Assembly (NCBI RefSeq): GCF_051859125.1
Contig: NZ_JBHYGG010000201.1
Coordinates: 1 to 64,000, forward strand
DNA: 64,000 nt
Reading direction: 5' to 3'
From: Gemmata sp051859125
Lineage (GTDB): Bacteria > Planctomycetota > Planctomycetia > Gemmatales > Gemmataceae
Part shown: positions 1-6,398 of the stretch, piece after piece
Layout: every line of letters begins with the position of its first letter
How positions within the stretch are numbered: the first letter of the stretch is position 1
Notes under the pieces: model-generated
Database searches by the model: none
The model's input: only the letters and a program-made list of their open reading frames with translations
What the model was told of the DNA's origin: nothing
Translations under genes and position numbers: made by a program

Positions 1-430
1 CGGTGGTCGCGAGCGTGCTGCCGCGGGCGGTTGCGACCGGCGTGCGGGTCGGGCCGTGCGGCGCGCCGGCGCCGGTCGCACGGCCGCGCCGCGGGCGGCG
101 GGAAGAAATCGGGAGAGAAGGGATCAAGTTCCGGGGCGCACCCGGCTCACAAAATTCCCCGCTGCGGCGCGAACCACCGGGCGGGCCGTGCGTCTATCCC
201 TGTGAACACACCCCTCACGCCGAGTGCAGCCATGACCCGGTTCCCCAAACAGCCGACGCGACCCACGACGCCGCGGCCGCAACAGCGGCGCGGGTTCGGG
301 TTCCGGCCGTTCAATCAACGCACCCCCACCGGGTGACGCGCGGGCACCATCGGGACCACCTCCCGGGGCCGGGCGTTACCGCAAGGGGCGCCCGGCCCCG
401 GTCCGTTTCAACCGTCACAGATTCACACCC
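1..430. other. Region upstream of the tRNA array, no supported gene
   Basis: No reading frame here has both a ribosome binding site and a recognisable product. A 34-codon frame at 231-335 starts with ATG but lacks a good Shine-Dalgarno sequence. The promoter of the tRNA array presumably lies here, but I cannot point to clear -35 and -10 boxes. Confidence 0.4.
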
Positions 431-504
431 AGCGGTGTGGAGCCGAATGGTAAGGCGGCGCTCTGTTAAAGCGCACAGTGCAGGTTCGATTCCTGCCACC
501 GCTG
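431..504 (+). tRNA. tRNA-Asn (GTT)
   Basis: The acceptor AGCGGTG pairs with CACCGCT over seven bases. The anticodon stem GCGCT/AGCGC closes the loop CTGTTAA, giving anticodon GTT, and the T arm is GCAGG TTCGATT CCTGC. The discriminator is G, as expected for Asn. CCA is not encoded; the trailer begins CTG. This is the first member of the array. Confidence 0.93.
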
Positions 505-510
505 CTGGCG

Positions 511-600
511 GGGCTTCGCCCCGAAATTCGAAGCACGAAGTACGAAGCACGAAAGAAGCACAGCGATTTGCCATTTTGGTTCGTGCTTCGTGCTTGAAGC
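511..600. repeat. Inter-tRNA spacer with inverted short repeats
   Basis: The spacer between tRNA-Asn and tRNA-Gln repeats the unit AAGCACGAA on one side and its complement TTCGTGCTT on the other (about 531-557 and 580-596), so it can fold into a hairpin. Other spacers in the array have the same design with different units. Confidence 0.6.
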
Positions 601-608
601 GAAGCGCT

Positions 609-683
609 TGCCGGGGATTCAGTGCTGGTACTGAAGCCACCCTCTGAAGGTGGAGGCCGCTGGTTCGATTCCAGCCCCGGCAA
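609..683 (+). tRNA. tRNA-Gln (CTG)
   Basis: The acceptor TGCCGGG pairs with CCCGGCA; U1-A72 is usual for bacterial tRNA-Gln. The anticodon loop CTCTGAA gives CTG. The T arm is GCTGG TTCGATT CCAGC and the discriminator is A. CCA is not encoded; CTG follows the discriminator. Confidence 0.92.
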
Positions 684-696
684 CTGGTCGACGCGC

Positions 697-772
697 TCCG
701 GGATATTCGGTGCTGGTACCCGTTCCCCGCCTTTGAAGCGGGAGGCCGCTGGTTCGATTCCAGCTCCCGGAA
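697..772 (+). tRNA. tRNA-Gln (TTG)
   Basis: The acceptor TCCGGGA pairs with TCCCGGA. The anticodon stem CCCGC/GCGGG closes the loop CTTTGAA, giving TTG. The T arm is GCTGG TTCGATT CCAGC. It is closely related to the preceding tRNA-Gln, so the pair probably arose by duplication. The trailer after the discriminator is CCTG. Confidence 0.92.
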
Positions 773-782
773 CCTGGGTCGG

Positions 783-877
783 AAGTGCGGAACGCGGAAC
801 GCGGAACGCGGAATTCGGAATGAAAGCCAACGCGGCGTTCGTGACTCCGCACTCCGCACTCCGCACTCCGAATTTCA
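783..877. repeat. Inter-tRNA spacer: GCGGAAC and ACTCCGC repeat arms
   Basis: Tandem copies of GCGGAAC (786-815) are followed about 30 bases later by tandem copies of ACTCCGC (844-871). The two arms are largely complementary and form an imperfect long hairpin between tRNA-Gln(TTG) and tRNA-Lys. Confidence 0.6.
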
Positions 878-880
878 CAA

Positions 881-953
881 GCCCCGCACGCTTCAATGGC
901 GAAGCCGCCGGCTTTTAACCGGCAGACGCAGGGTTCGATCCCCTGGCGGGGCA
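881..953 (+). tRNA. tRNA-Lys (TTT)
   Basis: The acceptor GCCCCGC pairs with GCGGGGC. The D arm is GCTTC/GAAGC. The anticodon stem GCCGG/CCGGC closes the loop CTTTTAA, giving TTT. The T arm is CAGGG TTCGATC CCCTG and the discriminator is A, followed directly by CTG. Confidence 0.93.
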
Positions 954-962
954 CTGCCTCCA

Positions 963-1003
963 TTGCGGAACGCGGAATGCGGAATGCCGAATGCGGAATG
1001 AAG
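963..1003. repeat. Inter-tRNA spacer: GCGGAAYG-type tandem repeat
   Basis: Short near-identical units of the form GCGGAATGC are repeated in tandem between tRNA-Lys and tRNA-Phe. The unit matches that in the spacers at 783-877 and 1088-1171. Confidence 0.55.
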
Positions 1004-1011
1004 AACGAAAA

Positions 1012-1084
1012 CCCGGTGAAGCTAACTCGGTAGAAGCGCCGTGCTGAAAACGCGGAGGAACTGGTTCGACTCCAGTTGCCGGGA
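1012..1084 (+). tRNA. tRNA-Phe (GAA)
   Basis: The acceptor CCCGGTG pairs with TGCCGGG using two G-U pairs. The anticodon stem CCGTG/CGCGG closes the loop CTGAAAA, giving GAA. The T arm is ACTGG TTCGACT CCAGT. The discriminator is A, followed by CTG. Confidence 0.88.
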
Positions 1085-1087
1085 CTG

Positions 1088-1171
1088 TCGGAGAGTGCGG
1101 AGTGCGGAACGTGGAGTGAAGAGAAGAGTCTTTGGCTTTCGATTCCGCGTTCCGAACTCCGCATTCCGAAA
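1088..1171. repeat. Inter-tRNA spacer with long imperfect hairpin
   Basis: Units like GAGTGCGGAGTGCGGAAC (1090-1110) face their complements (about 1140-1170) and can form a stem with a loop rich in AG and CT. It separates tRNA-Phe from tRNA-Gly. Confidence 0.55.
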
Positions 1172-1180
1172 TCAGAAGAA

Positions 1181-1252
1181 GCGTTCGTGAGGTCAACGGT
1201 AGCCTGCCTGGTTTCCACCCAGGACGCGCGGGTTCGAATCCCGCCGGACGCT
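1181..1252 (+). tRNA. tRNA-Gly (TCC)
   Basis: The acceptor GCGTTCG pairs with CGGACGC. The anticodon stem CCTGG/CCAGG closes the loop TTTCCAC, giving TCC. The T arm is GCGGG TTCGAAT CCCGC. The discriminator is T, as usual for Gly, and CTG follows. Confidence 0.9.
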
Positions 1253-1278
1253 CTGCCCGCGCCCAACAACGGGGGCGT

Positions 1279-1350
1279 ACACACGTAGCTCAATAGTAGA
1301 GCACTCGCTTTCGGAGCGGGAAGTTGCCGGTGCGAATCCGGTCGTACTTT
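1279..1350 (+). tRNA. tRNA-Arg-like (TCG) with mispaired acceptor stem
   Basis: The D arm (GCTC/GAGC), anticodon stem (CTCGC/GCGGG, loop TTTCGGA, anticodon TCG) and T arm (GCCGG TGCGAAT CCGGT) are all present. The acceptor ACACACG faces CGTACTT and only four of seven positions pair; positions 2 to 4 are mismatched. It also lacks the CTG trailer of its neighbours. It may be decaying, or need editing of its acceptor stem. Confidence 0.6.
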
Positions 1351-1381
1351 CACCCGCCCCCGGGACTCGCGCGAGCACCTT

Positions 1382-1455
1382 CGGGAAGCGGACCAGGTGG
1401 AGTGGTCGCGTGCGTCGGAAGCACGAGAACGCAGGTTCGACTCCTGTCTTCCCGA
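1382..1455 (+). tRNA. tRNA-Pro (CGG)
   Basis: The acceptor CGGGAAG pairs with CTTCCCG. The D stem is GACC/GGTC. The anticodon stem CGTGC/GCACG closes the loop GTCGGAA, giving CGG. The T arm is GCAGG TTCGACT CCTGT. The discriminator is A, followed by CTG. Confidence 0.9.
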
Positions 1456-1467
1456 CTGTCGGTTGAT

Positions 1468-1539
1468 CGGACCGTGGCCGAACGGAGAGGCACCGCTCTT
1501 CTAAAGCGACACATGCGGGTTCGAATCCTGCCGGTCCGA
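1468..1539 (+). tRNA. tRNA-Arg (TCT)
   Basis: The acceptor CGGACCG pairs with CGGTCCG. The anticodon loop CTTCTAA gives TCT for AGA codons; the outermost pair of the anticodon stem is a C-A mismatch. The T arm is GCGGG TTCGAAT CCTGC. The discriminator is A, followed by CTG. Confidence 0.88.
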
Positions 1540-1544
1540 CTGTT

Positions 1545-2939
1545 TCAGGACGTGGGCCATTGGCCGGCCGCGAGTCTTGGGAACTCGTTCAAGCAGGTTC
1601 GATTCCTGCCGTCCTGACCTGACTCGCTCTCCGTCCGCCGGACGCGGCGCTGGGTTTCCGAAGCCCGGTTGACAGGTTCGACTCCTGTACGGAGAACTGA
1701 ACACATAGACAGTACCGGACCCGAGCGGACAGCAGCGGTCAAAACCGCTTGTTCTCTTGGGTCCGGCTCATTTTTGTCCCGTTCGGTCCGGTCGCGTCCG
1801 CTCCTGTCTGCGTCGCCTTTTGCGTCGCCCCGCGCGCCGGAATGTGCGCCGCCCCTCGCCGCCCGCGCGAAGTCCTCGTCCGTCACCTGGAGGTAGTGCT
1901 TCGCGGCCACCGGGACGCTGTTCCCGATCCACGCCGTGACGACGTGCAGCGGGTGCGTCCGGGCCAACTCGGTCTCCCGGCTCGCGCGCAGGTTCTGGAA
2001 CGGCTTCTCCCACGGCAGGAGCCCGGCCCGCACCACGATCTTGTTAAACGTCGTCCGCCAGTTCGCGCTCGTGTCCCGGGTCCGGGTGACGACGTGAACC
2101 GCCCCCACTTCGGCCCGGTCGAACGCCTCGTCGAGGTGCGGCCGCAGCTCGGGGAACATCGGCACCCACCGCGGCCCCGTCTTCGGCGACCGCACCAGGA
2201 ACCGCTCCCGCTCCCAGTCCATGCCGTCCCATGTCAGGGCGAGGGGCTCCGACGGGGTCCGCAGCCCGCCGAACCGGGCGAGCGCGACGATCAGCCGCCA
2301 CTCGCCGTCGGGGCAGGCGTCGAGCAACTCGGCCGCCTGGTCGGCGGTTACGAAGTGCATCCGCTCGGGGTTCGACATGCTGCCGCCCTTCTCGTCCCGG
2401 AACGGGTTCCGGTCGACGAGCCCGTCCCGCTCGGCGGCTTTGAAGAACTGCTTCGCGTACACCACGGCCCGGTTGGCGGTCGCCGGGGCGTAGTCGGCCC
2501 GCATCTGGGCGGCGAACCGCGAGGCGTCGCCCGCGGTGACCGACGCGACTGTGCGGTCGCCCCCGAGGAACCCGGTCAGGTAGCCGGCGGCGGTGAGCAG
2601 GTTCCGCCGCGTGTTTCCGCTCACGTCCGGGCGGCCCGCGACGTAGCTCGTGCAGAACTCGTTCAGCCCGGTGGGGCGGCCCGCGACCCGGTCCGGCACC
2701 AGCCCGACGGCCGCCAGCCTCGCGGCGAACTCGTCGCTCACCCCTCCGACCCACGCCGCAGTCTCGTGGTCCAGGGGCGTCCTCGAGGCGATCGCGGCCT
2801 GGATCGCCTCGATCCGGAGCTTGACCGACTCCGCGACCTTGCGGCTCACCTTCCCGAGGCGGACCGCCTTCCGCTTCCGGTCGGGGCCGACGAAGAGGAC
2901 GCGGACGTTGCCCCGGGGGTCCTTGCTGATCGAAGCCAT
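1545..2939 (-). CDS. Tyrosine site-specific integrase, C-terminus replaced by integration
   Basis: This is a tyrosine recombinase of the Planctomycete type. The N-terminal SAM-like core-binding part is followed by the catalytic domain with GLRTPSEPLALTW (first catalytic Arg), QNLRASRETEL (the HxxR box with Asn for His), WIGNSVPVAAKHYLQV (active-site Tyr) and a basic tail. I chose the ATG at 2939 because AGAAGG lies about nine bases upstream; a longer frame starts at 3020. As it stands it encodes 464 residues, but only the first 421 codons precede the attachment core. The remainder is antisense tRNA-Arg and tRNA-Pro sequence. Its original last 59 codons, same frame, are at 45427-45250, so the excised circle would encode a 480-residue protein. 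Confidence 0.93.
   Translation of the reverse strand: MASISKDPRGNVRVLFVGPDRKRKAVRLGKVSRKVAESVKLRIEAIQAAIASRTPLDHETAAWVGGVSDEFAARLAAVGLVPDRVAGRPTGLNEFCTSYVAGRPDVSGNTRRNLLTAAGYLTGFLGGDRTVASVTAGDASRFAAQMRADYAPATANRAVVYAKQFFKAAERDGLVDRNPFRDEKGGSMSNPERMHFVTADQAAELLDACPDGEWRLIVALARFGGLRTPSEPLALTWDGMDWERERFLVRSPKTGPRWVPMFPELRPHLDEAFDRAEVGAVHVVTRTRDTSANWRTTFNKIVVRAGLLPWEKPFQNLRASRETELARTHPLHVVTAWIGNSVPVAAKHYLQVTDEDFARAARGGAHSGARGDAKGDADRSGRDRTERDKNEPDPREQAVLTAAVRSGPVLSMCSVLRTGVEPVNRASETQRRVRRTESESGQDGRNRTCLNEFPRLAAGQWPTS
1546..1617 (+). tRNA. tRNA-Pro (TGG)
   Basis: The acceptor CAGGACG pairs with CGTCCTG. The anticodon stem CGAGT/ACTCG closes the loop CTTGGGA, giving TGG. The T arm is GCAGG TTCGATT CCTGC. 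The integrase reading frame ends antisense to this gene (stop at 1545-1547), showing that the last part of that frame is tRNA sequence. Confidence 0.9.
1628..1696 (+). tRNA. tRNA-Arg (CCG), attachment-site tRNA restored at the left junction
   Basis: The acceptor TCTCCGT pairs with ACGGAGA. The anticodon stem TGGGT/GCCCG closes the loop TTCCGAA, giving CCG. The T arm is ACAGG TTCGACT CCTGT and the discriminator is A, followed by CTG. Positions 1675-1699, from the T arm to the trailer, recur exactly at 45428-45452. This gene is thus the integration target of the element to its right, which supplies an identical 3' end so the tRNA stays intact. Confidence 0.9.
1675..1699 (+). repeat. attL core, left copy of the 25-bp direct repeat
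   Basis: These 25 bases run from the T-loop side of tRNA-Arg(CCG) through its discriminator and CTG trailer. They are identical to 45428-45452; the flanking bases differ on both sides. This is the classical footprint of tyrosine-recombinase integration into a tRNA 3' end. The repeat is also coding on the minus strand, inside the integrase frame, where it reads VLRTGVEP. Confidence 0.92.
1715..1766. other. Cruciform-like nested inverted repeat next to attL
   Basis: CCGGACCC (1715-1722) pairs with GGGTCCGG (1759-1766). Inside it AGCGG (1734-1738) pairs with CCGCT (1745-1749) around the loop TCAAAA. It lies 16 bases inside the element, within the integrase C-terminal coding region. It could be a recombination accessory structure or a tRNA relic that has lost its T arm. 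No function is shown. Confidence 0.45.
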
Positions 2940-3048
2940 GGGCCTGACCTTCTCTGGGCGGCCGGGGCGGGTGCGGTTGGGGTCCGCACGCCGCCGGCCA
3001 AGGGGTTTGGAGTGTACCATGCCGGGCGGGCCGCGCGAGCGGCACCCG

Positions 3049-3513
3049 TCAGGGGCGGTCGCCTTTTGCGGGGAGCATGAGCCGGCCGAACTCGGGGGCG
3101 GTGAGCTGGCCGAGGTGCGGGCGGGCCCCCTCGTACATCGTGGCCCCGCCCGCGGCCGGGAGTTCGAGGAACGCGAACAGCACCTGCTCGGGCGGCATGA
3201 ACACGTTCGACAGTTCCAGGGCCGACTTCAGGAAGTGGAACACGGCCCGCTTCGCCTGCACGCGGAGTTCGTCCTCGGTCGCCGCGGCGGCCAGCGTTTC
3301 CAGGGCGATGCGGTAGCACCGGCCGCCGAGCACGAACCGGACCCCGTACCCGGGCCGCCCGCCCGGGGTGGTGAACGACACGGTCGCCACGTCCCGGACG
3401 CCGTACTTGGCGAGGAGCTTCTGAACGGCCCCGTCCGCGTCCCTCGCCTCGCTCCCGGCGTACGGCGTCTTGTTCCACTCGGCTCGGGTCAGTCTCTTGG
3501 TCGCGTCACTCAC
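3049..3513 (-). CDS. Hypothetical protein, 154 residues
   Basis: I do not recognise a family. The start is a GTG that overlaps the stop of the upstream 101-residue gene, so the genes are translationally coupled; the frame runs further upstream, but only as overlap. The protein is mixed alpha/beta with no membrane segment or signal. It has an Ala-rich helix near the middle and the segment FMPPEQVLFAFLELP near the end. It is the last gene of the operon before the integrase and is probably an element-specific gene. Confidence 0.65.
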   Translation of the reverse strand: MSDATKRLTRAEWNKTPYAGSEARDADGAVQKLLAKYGVRDVATVSFTTPGGRPGYGVRFVLGGRCYRIALETLAAAATEDELRVQAKRAVFHFLKSALELSNVFMPPEQVLFAFLELPAAGGATMYEGARPHLGQLTAPEFGRLMLPAKGDRP

Positions 3514-3811
3514 CGTCGTGGCCTCCGCTGGGGTAAGTTCGGAACCCCTCGCCCGGGACCAGTTCCCGGAGCCGAGCGACCTCCCGTCGGTACGCGGCGA
3601 CGTCGGCCCGGACCTTTGCGAGGTCCGCTCGAACCACCTCCGCCGCGAGAGCCCGGTCACTGAGGCCGGCGATCTCGTCGATCAGTGTGCGGGTGCCGAC
3701 GGCGATCCAGTCGCCCGGGGCGGCCGCCCAGGCCGCGCTCCGGGTGAGCGCACCGAGGTGGTCGGGCCGGGGGGCGTCGACGGCTGCGGACCTTCTGGTG
3801 CCCATGTTCAC
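3506..3811 (-). CDS. Small predicted coiled-coil protein
   Basis: This 101-residue protein has a C-terminal half (about 45-90) rich in Ala, Arg, Glu and Leu with heptad-like spacing, suggesting a coiled coil. Its ATG at 3811 overlaps the stop of the upstream 88-residue gene by four bases (ATGA), and its own stop overlaps the next GTG. No known family is recognised. The tight coupling with the ParB-like gene suggests a part in replication or regulation of the element. Confidence 0.65.
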   Translation of the reverse strand: MNMGTRRSAAVDAPRPDHLGALTRSAAWAAAPGDWIAVGTRTLIDEIAGLSDRALAAEVVRADLAKVRADVAAYRREVARLRELVPGEGFRTYPSGGHDGE

Positions 3812-4074
3812 TCCCAGGGTGCGCGGGCCGCGGAGAGGTCGGCCCGGTATCCCGCGTACTCCAACTCCAGGGCGGCGAGCTGCGCGCGGAGGGCCTCCAG
3901 TTCGGCCCGGTCGGCTTCGCCGCGGCGCACCTTCCCCGTCAACTCGGCGTGCAGGTCCAACAACAGGCGGAGATCAGCAGCGGCCGGTTCGTTCCCCCGG
4001 GCCGGGTCGGTCGCCCAGAGGGCCAGTCGGTTCACCGCTCCGGGATCGCCTGGGAGCGTCGGGGTCGTGCTCAC
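3808..4074 (-). CDS. Small helical protein coupled to the ParB-like gene
   Basis: This 88-residue protein starts at a GTG that overlaps the TGA stop of the ParB-like gene. The second half (LRLLLDLHAEL followed by an EALRAQLAAL-type helix) looks coiled coil. The longer frame to 4374 only reads the ParB gene out of frame, so I reject it. The function is unknown. Confidence 0.6.
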   Translation of the reverse strand: MSTTPTLPGDPGAVNRLALWATDPARGNEPAAADLRLLLDLHAELTGKVRRGEADRAELEALRAQLAALELEYAGYRADLSAARAPWE

Positions 4075-5192
4075 GTTTGGCCCCCGCTTTGCGCCGCTGG
4101 TGCCGACGCCTGGGCACGCCTCTGCCTCAACTCCTCGACCAGTCCCCGCAGCCAGTCGCACTCGACCGCTCCGGCCGGGAGCGCCGTCGTCGCCTTGTGG
4201 CGGGCCGCGTCCTCTGCCGCGCGGATCTTGAACGCGCGGTCGGCGGCGGTTTCGTAGCGGCCGGGGGGTTCCGGCCCGATGGCCGCAATCGCGGCCATCA
4301 CCTCGCGGACAATGGGCCGGCCCTTTGCCCGCGGGTTCGGCCGGCCGATGAGCCACCGCCCATCGGGGTCGCACGCAAACGCTTCGAGGACCTGTTGGAA
4401 CGCCACCGCCTGCGCCGCGAGTTCATCGAGCCGCGAGGCGGCCGGGGTCGGTCGGGCGTGTGCCGGTCGCGTGGCGGAGTACGCCTTGCGGTCAAGGCCG
4501 ACGACCTTCGGCGGGGGGCTGACGGCCGCCGGTCGGTGGTCCGCGGTTTCGGGTTCAGGCACTGCGGGCGCACCGCCCGGAGGTTTGATTCCCGCGGCCC
4601 CAGGTGAACCGCGCGGTTCACCTGGGGCCGCGGACGCGACCAGTTCAGGTGCCTGGTTCTGTCCGCTCGGCGGGCGGTTTCCGGCCGGTTCAGGTGAACC
4701 GCGCGGTTCACCTGAACCGAGGTGGTTCAAGTCCCGCATGACGGTCGATTGGGCGACACCGGTTGCCTTTGCGATCGCCCGGGTGCTCTTACCCTCGGCC
4801 CGGAGCGCCTCGATCCTTGCGCGACGGAACTCGGGGGTGAGGTGCCGCCGGTGGACGTTCAGGCTCGCGACCTCGGCCGGGATCTTCTCCTCGGCGAGTC
4901 GCACCGTTTCGTAGGCCGGCCGGACGCTCGAGATCCGGCAGGCCAGCTCGCGGTTTCGACCGTCGACGATGCGGCCGTCGGCGAGGCGCTTGATCTTCTT
5001 CTTGAGCCCGTGGGCCGCGATGTCGGCGGCCAGGTCCGACAGTTCCTCGTCGCCCATCCACGGGTAGCGGTCGGCCTCCGGGTGGGCGACGCTCACCGTG
5101 TAACTCGTCCCGAGGTGTTCCTTGGTCCGGGTCGCGACCTTCTCGCCGCTCGCGGGAGCCCTTGCTGTACCCTTCTTGGCGGTTCGCTTCAT
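4071..5192 (-). CDS. ParB-like nuclease-fold and HTH protein
   Basis: The 373-residue protein has a ParB N-terminal-type domain (about 30-115) with the signature DGRIVDGRNR (72-81). A helix-turn-helix follows (about 135-157, RAEGKSTRAIAKATGVAQST), then a low-complexity linker with two copies of GEPRGSP and a helical C-terminal domain (about 235-370). ParB proteins bind palindromic DNA to segregate replicons or regulate genes. No ParA ATPase lies beside it, so regulation is as likely as partition. The linker is encoded by two large perfect palindromes (4592-4633, 4686-4719) whose half sites resemble parS. It heads a run of coupled genes going down to the integrase. Confidence 0.82.
   Translation of the reverse strand: MKRTAKKGTARAPASGEKVATRTKEHLGTSYTVSVAHPEADRYPWMGDEELSDLAADIAAHGLKKKIKRLADGRIVDGRNRELACRISSVRPAYETVRLAEEKIPAEVASLNVHRRHLTPEFRRARIEALRAEGKSTRAIAKATGVAQSTVMRDLNHLGSGEPRGSPEPAGNRPPSGQNQAPELVASAAPGEPRGSPGAAGIKPPGGAPAVPEPETADHRPAAVSPPPKVVGLDRKAYSATRPAHARPTPAASRLDELAAQAVAFQQVLEAFACDPDGRWLIGRPNPRAKGRPIVREVMAAIAAIGPEPPGRYETAADRAFKIRAAEDAARHKATTALPAGAVECDWLRGLVEELRQRRAQASAPAAQSGGQT
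4592..4633. promoter_or_regulatory. 42-bp perfect palindrome inside the ParB-like gene
   Basis: Two 21-base arms are exactly complementary around the centre GC|GC at 4612/4613. Each half contains CAGGTGAACC or its complement. The same 24-base core occurs at the centre of the palindrome at 4686-4719. It is a likely binding site for the protein encoded here, though it also encodes the GEPRGSP peptide repeat. Confidence 0.55.
4686..4719. promoter_or_regulatory. 34-bp perfect palindrome with two parS-like units
   Basis: The left unit GGTTCAGGTGAACC and its complement flank a central GCGC. Each 14-base unit agrees with the classical parS core GTTTCACGTGAAAC at 11 of 14 positions. The spacing to the palindrome at 4592-4633 is about 52 bases. 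It is a candidate operator or centromere for the ParB-like protein. Confidence 0.55.
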
Positions 5193-5195
5193 CGG

Positions 5196-6101
5196 TCAAC
5201 TCGGAAGGCCTTGGTACGTGAACTCGCTGGCGATGTTGAGCCATCGACTCCGGTCGGTCGGGTCGCGGATGCGCTTGCCGGTTCGCACCCGCACGATCAC
5301 GCCCTGTTCCTCCAACGCGGCGACCGCACGGTGGGCCGCGCACTGCGGGATGCCGAGGAGCTTCCCGAGGGAGACCGAGCCGAGAAAGAACACCGTCTTG
5401 ACCTGCCCGTCGCAGAGGGTGTGGACAAGTTTGGCGACGGTCCGGATGCGGTCCCGGTTCTTCCCACCGAGGTGCGTCAGCCCGATCGGGTCCGGCAGGC
5501 TCGCGGCCCGCCGGAACGCGATCAACAACCCCGCGGCCGCCACCCGTTCGGGCGACCCGGTTTCCTGCATACCAGTAAAGCAACTAAGAGAAATACACCC
5601 TTGGAAGGGCGGCGAAGGGTTCGCGTTGTCGGTGGGCCGCGGGCGTCGCCGGCCCCACCGACGCAGCACGGCCCGGAGCCCGGCGGTTCCGTTCGCGGGG
5701 CGGTGGATCTGCCGCGGCGTCCCCGGGAGCCAGTGCCCGGTCAGCGGCGTGAGCGTGCGTCGCGGGCCGAACCGGCCCTTCACGAACAACAGCAGGCCGG
5801 AGGCCCCGACCCGCTCCGTGTACGACGACGACCTGGCAATGAGAGTCGCGGCCCGATTGCTGCCGATCCCCGACATGAACGGGACCGGAACGATCCCGAC
5901 CTCGGCACCGAGCGCGACGCCGACGGCCTCACCCGCCAACGCTGCTTCGAGGGCCGCGGGCCACGAGCGGTGACGAGTCGGCTCGGAGGTGGTAACCCAC
6001 CTGTCGAGCCTGCGGAGTTCTTCGGGCACGCCCGCCGGGTTGAAAGGCGGCGCGTGGGATTGGTTGCGGGACGTACCCCGCCGTGGTATGATCTGCATAG
6101 C
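5196..6101 (-). CDS. Degenerate primase-polymerase N-terminus joined to a winged-helix domain
   Basis: The first part (about 20-160) resembles the N-terminus of phage-type bifunctional primase-polymerases: GVPEELRRLDRW, SSYTERVGASGLLLFVKG and LTGHWLPGTPRQIHR. The acidic catalytic residues expected between these blocks are missing, so this part looks decayed by deletion. The last 125 residues (ATG at 5570) form a plausible winged helix (SLGKLLGIPQCAAHRAVAALEEQG). Either the frame is one fused protein or only the HTH part is made, from 5570. I place the start at 6101 because a purine-rich AGGCGG precedes it; the frame is open to 6167. It ends three bases before the ParB-like gene, in the same operon. 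Confidence 0.55.
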   Translation of the reverse strand, partial: AMQIIPRRGTSRNQSHAPPFNPAGVPEELRRLDRWVTTSEPTRHRSWPAALEAALAGEAVGVALGAEVGIVPVPFMSGIGSNRAATLIARSSSYTERVGASGLLLFVKGRFGPRRTLTPLTGHWLPGTPRQIHRPANGTAGLRAVLRRWGRRRPRPTDNANPSPPFQGCISLSCFTGMQETGSPERVAAAGLLIAFRRAASLPDPIGLTHLGGKNRDRIRTVAKLVHTLCDGQVKTVFFLGSVSLGKLLGIPQCAAHRAVAALEEQGVIVRVRTGKRIRDPTDRSRWLNIASEFTYQGLPS

Positions 6102-6176
6102 AACCCGCCTCGACCGACACTCGGGGCAACGAACGGCCAGGAGCTCGCAACTCCTGGCCTTCGTCATTTCAAAACG

Positions 6177-6398
6177 TCACCTCGTGGCGGCGACCCGCGA
6201 CTCCGCCCACTCCCGCAGTTGCTTCACAACGAACAGCACTCGCCTGTTCACCTTGATGCGGCCGAGGGGCTCGCCGGCGTCGGCTAAACGGCTGAGCGTC
6301 TTGGCGCTCAGTCCGGTGAGCCGTGCCGCTTCTGCCTGGTCCACGCTGATGGCATCAACCGGGGTGCCGGTCGGCTGAACGGACAGCTCAGGAAGCAT
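6177..6398 (-). CDS. Excisionase/AlpA-like HTH protein
   Basis: The 73-residue protein has a MerR/AlpA-type helix-turn-helix (VDQAEAARLTGLSAKTLSRL) followed by a wing-like GRIKVNRRVLF. Such proteins direct excision or regulate integrases in mobile elements. Its position in the integrase operon fits a recombination directionality factor. Its ATG lies within the end of the upstream 68-residue gene. Confidence 0.75.
   Translation of the reverse strand: MLPELSVQPTGTPVDAISVDQAEAARLTGLSAKTLSRLADAGEPLGRIKVNRRVLFVVKQLREWAESRVAATR

Noticed and set aside
311..1353. Long minus-strand ORFs across the tRNA array containing strings such as LESNQRPP or GFAPATSRS
   Set aside because: These are antisense translations of T arms (GGTTCGANTCC gives GxEP-type peptides) and of the spacer repeats; they have no ribosome sites and overlap tRNA genes.
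1545..1674. C-terminal 43 residues of the integrated integrase as a real domain
   Set aside because: They are antisense tRNA-Arg(CCG) and tRNA-Pro(TGG); the native C-terminus is at 45427-45250.
1749..3080. 443-codon plus-strand ORF opposite the integrase
   Set aside because: It is a high-GC shadow frame rich in Arg, Pro and Gly, with no family features.
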